DNA of 18,259 nt from Micractinium sp. NFX-FRZ. Lineage: Eukaryota; Chlorophyta; Trebouxiophyceae; Chlorellales; Chlorellaceae. The notes beneath the pieces were generated by a model. The model had not been told where the DNA came from. It did no database searches and saw nothing but the letters and a program-made list of their open reading frames with translations. Both the position numbers and the translations under genes were made by a program. Each line of letters begins with the position of its first letter. The first letter of the stretch is position 1. Shown piece by piece: positions 16,730-18,259 of the stretch. Location of the stretch: assembly GCA_029339195.1 (NCBI GenBank), contig JAPTJF010000721.1:1-18259 (forward strand), read 5' to 3'.

Positions 16730-17668
16730 GCCGCCGTTACCGTCCTCCTCCGCCTCCTCCTGCCCACCTCCATAGCCGCCCAACAGCTGCGGTGGGTAGG
16801 TCCTGCTCATCAGCTCGTGAAGCACCGTGGTGCCCTTCACTGGGTCAATCACTGTGTCAGGGTGCATGCCTGCAGGCAGGGCAGGGTCAGTTTGATGACC
16901 AGTCGCACTTGTTGTTCAAGAAACGAGAAGTTGCATACGCTCGACTGGCTCGATCGCTACGTCAGGGTGCAGGCCTGCAGGCAAGCACAAGACTGGTTGG
17001 ACCACACATTGCATCAGGGTGCAGGCCCACAGGCATAATGTTAACAGTGAGTTTGACAATAGGCTCGACTGACTGCAAGGGCGTACAGCACTTGGGTGCA
17101 AGGTGTGGGCGGTACAGCCCAGAGCCCTGCACCAGTGCGGTGCACTAACCAGGCAGCACCGGTGCCAGCAGCAATGGGGGCCAGCCGCTGCAGCTGTGGC
17201 CACCACCCTTCCCAACCACCCGCCCACCCACCCACCCTGCAGCAGGGCGTTGTGTACCGCTGGGGGAGTGGCGTCCACATCCCGCCTCACGGTCTCGGTG
17301 ACCAAAGCATAGATGGCGGCAGGGTCGGCGCCCGGCGCTGCCAGCGCGTCCTTCACAGCCCCCGCCAGCTGCGCTTCATACTCACGGCTGCAAGCAGCAG
17401 CACACAGTAACAGGCGGGAAGGTGAGCCCTGCACACCCAATTCACCAGGATGCAAATGGTGTAGGCCGGCAGGTTTTGGCAGGCAGGCGAGTAGTGCAGG
17501 CTGGGCCGCCGGGCGGCCGCCGCTCTGCCGCCACCCCACCCCCCGCCACGCCACCTGCTGCCGCACGCGCAAATTGGGCGTCTACCGCGAGCCTCGCCTG
17601 TATACTGCGTGCATGGTTGTGTTTACGGCCTGCCCGGACGCCTGGCACACTCGCTGTAGCTGCTCCAT
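14883..17668 (-). CDS. Ankyrin-like repeat protein with poly-Ala tract, 7 exons
   Basis: Exons on the minus strand: 17668-17649, 17387-17236, 16869-16434, 16124-16010, 15721-15644, 15501-15343, 15008-14883; phases join to 361 aa. The start MEQLQRV|REYEAQLAGAVKDAL joins in phase from a 20-base first exon. Ankyrin-type units: VKGTTVLHELMSR (about residues 68-80), ELLDRGATPDLLDAGGNSAL with HLLLAGV (about 199-225), and LANKKGNTCSKLLLLCRS (about 300-318). An insert of about 95 residues (from residue 95) is Gly/Glu- then Ala-rich and includes 11 consecutive Ala encoded by a GCA/GCT-type repeat. The C-terminus is a Gln-rich helix (AQRLQQQLEHTRAVLDQL). Two junctions (after 16434 and 15644) only fit with GC-AG introns. 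Ankyrin repeats mediate protein binding; the partner is unknown. Intron 2 carries decayed copies of the start of exon 3. Confidence 0.75.
16310..16362 (-). pseudogene. Possible decayed copy of the start of the ankyrin exon at 16124
   Basis: In the sense strand, ggccactgccgctgccgtgc followed by tggcgggccgccgc resembles the exon start cgccactcccgacctgctgg followed by acgcgggcggcaac, with one three-base gap; the order gcctgctg ... cctg also fits. Low-complexity GC-rich sequence makes this match weaker than the others and it may be chance. Confidence 0.35.
16926..16982 (-). pseudogene. Copy 1 of the start of ankyrin-gene exon 3, inside intron 2
   Basis: On the plus strand gtcagggtgcaggcctgcag matches gtcagggtgcatgcctgcag of the exon boundary with one difference; displacement 105 bp. 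In the sense direction it keeps the acceptor ctgcag and reads GLHPDVAIEPVERMQLLVS then stop, against GMHPDTVIDPVKGTTVLHE in the real exon. Used as an exon it would end translation after 19 residues. Confidence 0.88.
16991..17036 (-). pseudogene. Copy 2 of the start of ankyrin-gene exon 3
   Basis: atcagggtgcaggcccacag continues the series, 52 bases further from the exon than copy 1. Sense frame GLHPDAMCGPTS still shares GLHPD with copy 1. The acceptor position reads tgtggg instead of ctgcag, so the splice site is lost. Confidence 0.75.
17059..17110 (-). pseudogene. Possible copy 3 of the start of ankyrin-gene exon 3
   Basis: ggctcgactgactgcaagg followed by cttgggtgcaagg parallels copy 1 (cgctcgactggctcgatcg ... 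gtcagggtgcagg) in order and spacing. It is more diverged, lacks an acceptor, and is 77 bases beyond copy 2. Confidence 0.5.
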
Positions 17669-18199
17669 CCTCGGGACTTGGGGTGCGGGACTTGGGGTGC
17701 GGGGACACCTGTCGATGCAGATGTGGTGCAGTCAAAACTGCCTCAGTCGCAAAGGCAAACGCCATGCACGGTGCTGCTGCCATGAAGAACTGTAGCCGCC
17801 GCCGCCAGCTGTGCTGCCGCCCTGCCTTGCTGCTGTTCCCTCTTCATGCCGGCTTTCAGTTGTCACTACCTTCGCACTCCAACACACTCACGGCTCTGCA
17901 CCGCAATCCTAAAGGGCTTTCACAGGCCAAACTAATCAGGCCCATGGTTTGGCCAGTCTCATGATGCACATAGTTTCGACAGAACCGGTGCCACCGAGCA
18001 CTGACCACAACCACAGTGGCTGCAGCTGGCGTCTGTCTGGATGCCTGGGAAGTGTCCTGTGATCTGACATGGAAGGCACAAGGGCAGCAAACCCAGTGTT
18101 GTGAAAACGACAGTGTGGGCACAGGGAAGAATGATGAATCGGAATGGCACAGGATGAGTGGCAGTGCTGGGGTGGAGGTGGTAAAACTGGGTATCACAT
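17669..18199. other. Intergenic region upstream of the ankyrin-like gene
   Basis: No supported gene in about 530 bases. It should contain the promoter and 5' UTR of the minus-strand ankyrin gene and the 3' UTR of whatever lies to the right. A perfect 14-base tandem duplication (cgggacttggggtg, twice) sits at 17673-17700, just upstream of the start codon. Base composition from 17860 to 18180 is less GC-rich than the genes. Confidence 0.5.
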
Positions 18200-18259
18200 T
18201 CATGCGAGGGCGGGGGCGGGCGCGGGGGCCGCGGGCGCCTGGCACAGGGTGTGCACCAG
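18200..18259 (-). CDS. Possible C-terminal end of a further minus-strand gene (partial)
   Basis: The last 60 bases read LVHTLCQAPAAPAPAPALA then TGA on the minus strand, with G or C in nearly every third position as in the genes of this window. The Ala/Pro tail has no recognisable homology. A GC-rich promoter or UTR segment is the alternative; the start is outside the window. Confidence 0.3.
   Translation of the reverse strand: MVHTLCQAPAAPAPAPALA

Noticed and set aside
16690..16740. CTG/GCA repeat as a non-coding microsatellite
   Set aside because: It falls in an exon that joins in phase on both sides and encodes a poly-Ala tract, so it is better read as coding.

Overview
This looks like nuclear DNA of a GC-rich green alga. 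A Chlorella-type trebouxiophyte is my inference from composition and gene structure; the species cannot be read from the sequence. Support: genes split by many short GT-AG introns (coding frames rejoin in phase across 15 introns in one gene), strong G/C third positions, plastid-type transit peptides, pyrimidine-rich introns, and TGTAA motifs (the usual chlorophyte poly(A) signal) downstream of two genes. There is no bacterial operon structure, no tRNA or rRNA, no CRISPR array and no recognisable transposon.

Layout. (A) Minus strand, 1693 down through the left edge: an Ala/Pro/Gln-rich protein with a basic nuclear-localisation-like motif, not recognised. (B) Plus strand, 2527-9405: a 16-exon gene for plastid quinolinate synthase with an N-terminal SufE domain, the iron-sulfur enzyme of de novo NAD synthesis; about 698 aa once spliced. 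(C) Minus, 12149-10516: a 7-exon gene for a 156-aa plastid membrane protein of CAAD/CURT1 type (thylakoid curvature family). (D) Minus, 14733-12927: a secreted Cys-containing protein ending in an F5/8 type C (fucolectin-like) domain. (E) Minus, 17668-14883: a 7-exon ankyrin-like protein of 361 aa with a poly-Ala tract. (F) Minus, right edge: possible C-terminal end of a further gene. A and B diverge from a shared upstream region, B and C converge, and C, D and E lie head to tail. The genes have no obvious joint pathway beyond B and C both being plastid proteins.

The most unusual signal is not a gene. The introns carry decayed copies of the first roughly 40-75 bases of the next exon, often with its 3' splice site. 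In gene B this is clear for exons 3, 4, 5 (two copies), 7 (two copies), 10 and 12, and for the 3' part of exon 11. In gene E, on the opposite strand, one exon has two clear copies and a third, weaker one. In most cases the displacement between copy and exon is 98-123 bp, in unrelated exons of two genes. Some copies still read in frame as recognisable protein (for example APCIVRHLPGGEVC beside GTCIVHHLFGGEVC). One copy of exon 5 keeps a strong splice acceptor and would introduce a stop codon if used. Weaker candidates at similar displacements occur in genes C and D. This points to recurrent short tandem duplication across 3' splice sites, possibly feeding poison exons or new splice sites; the mechanism is inference.
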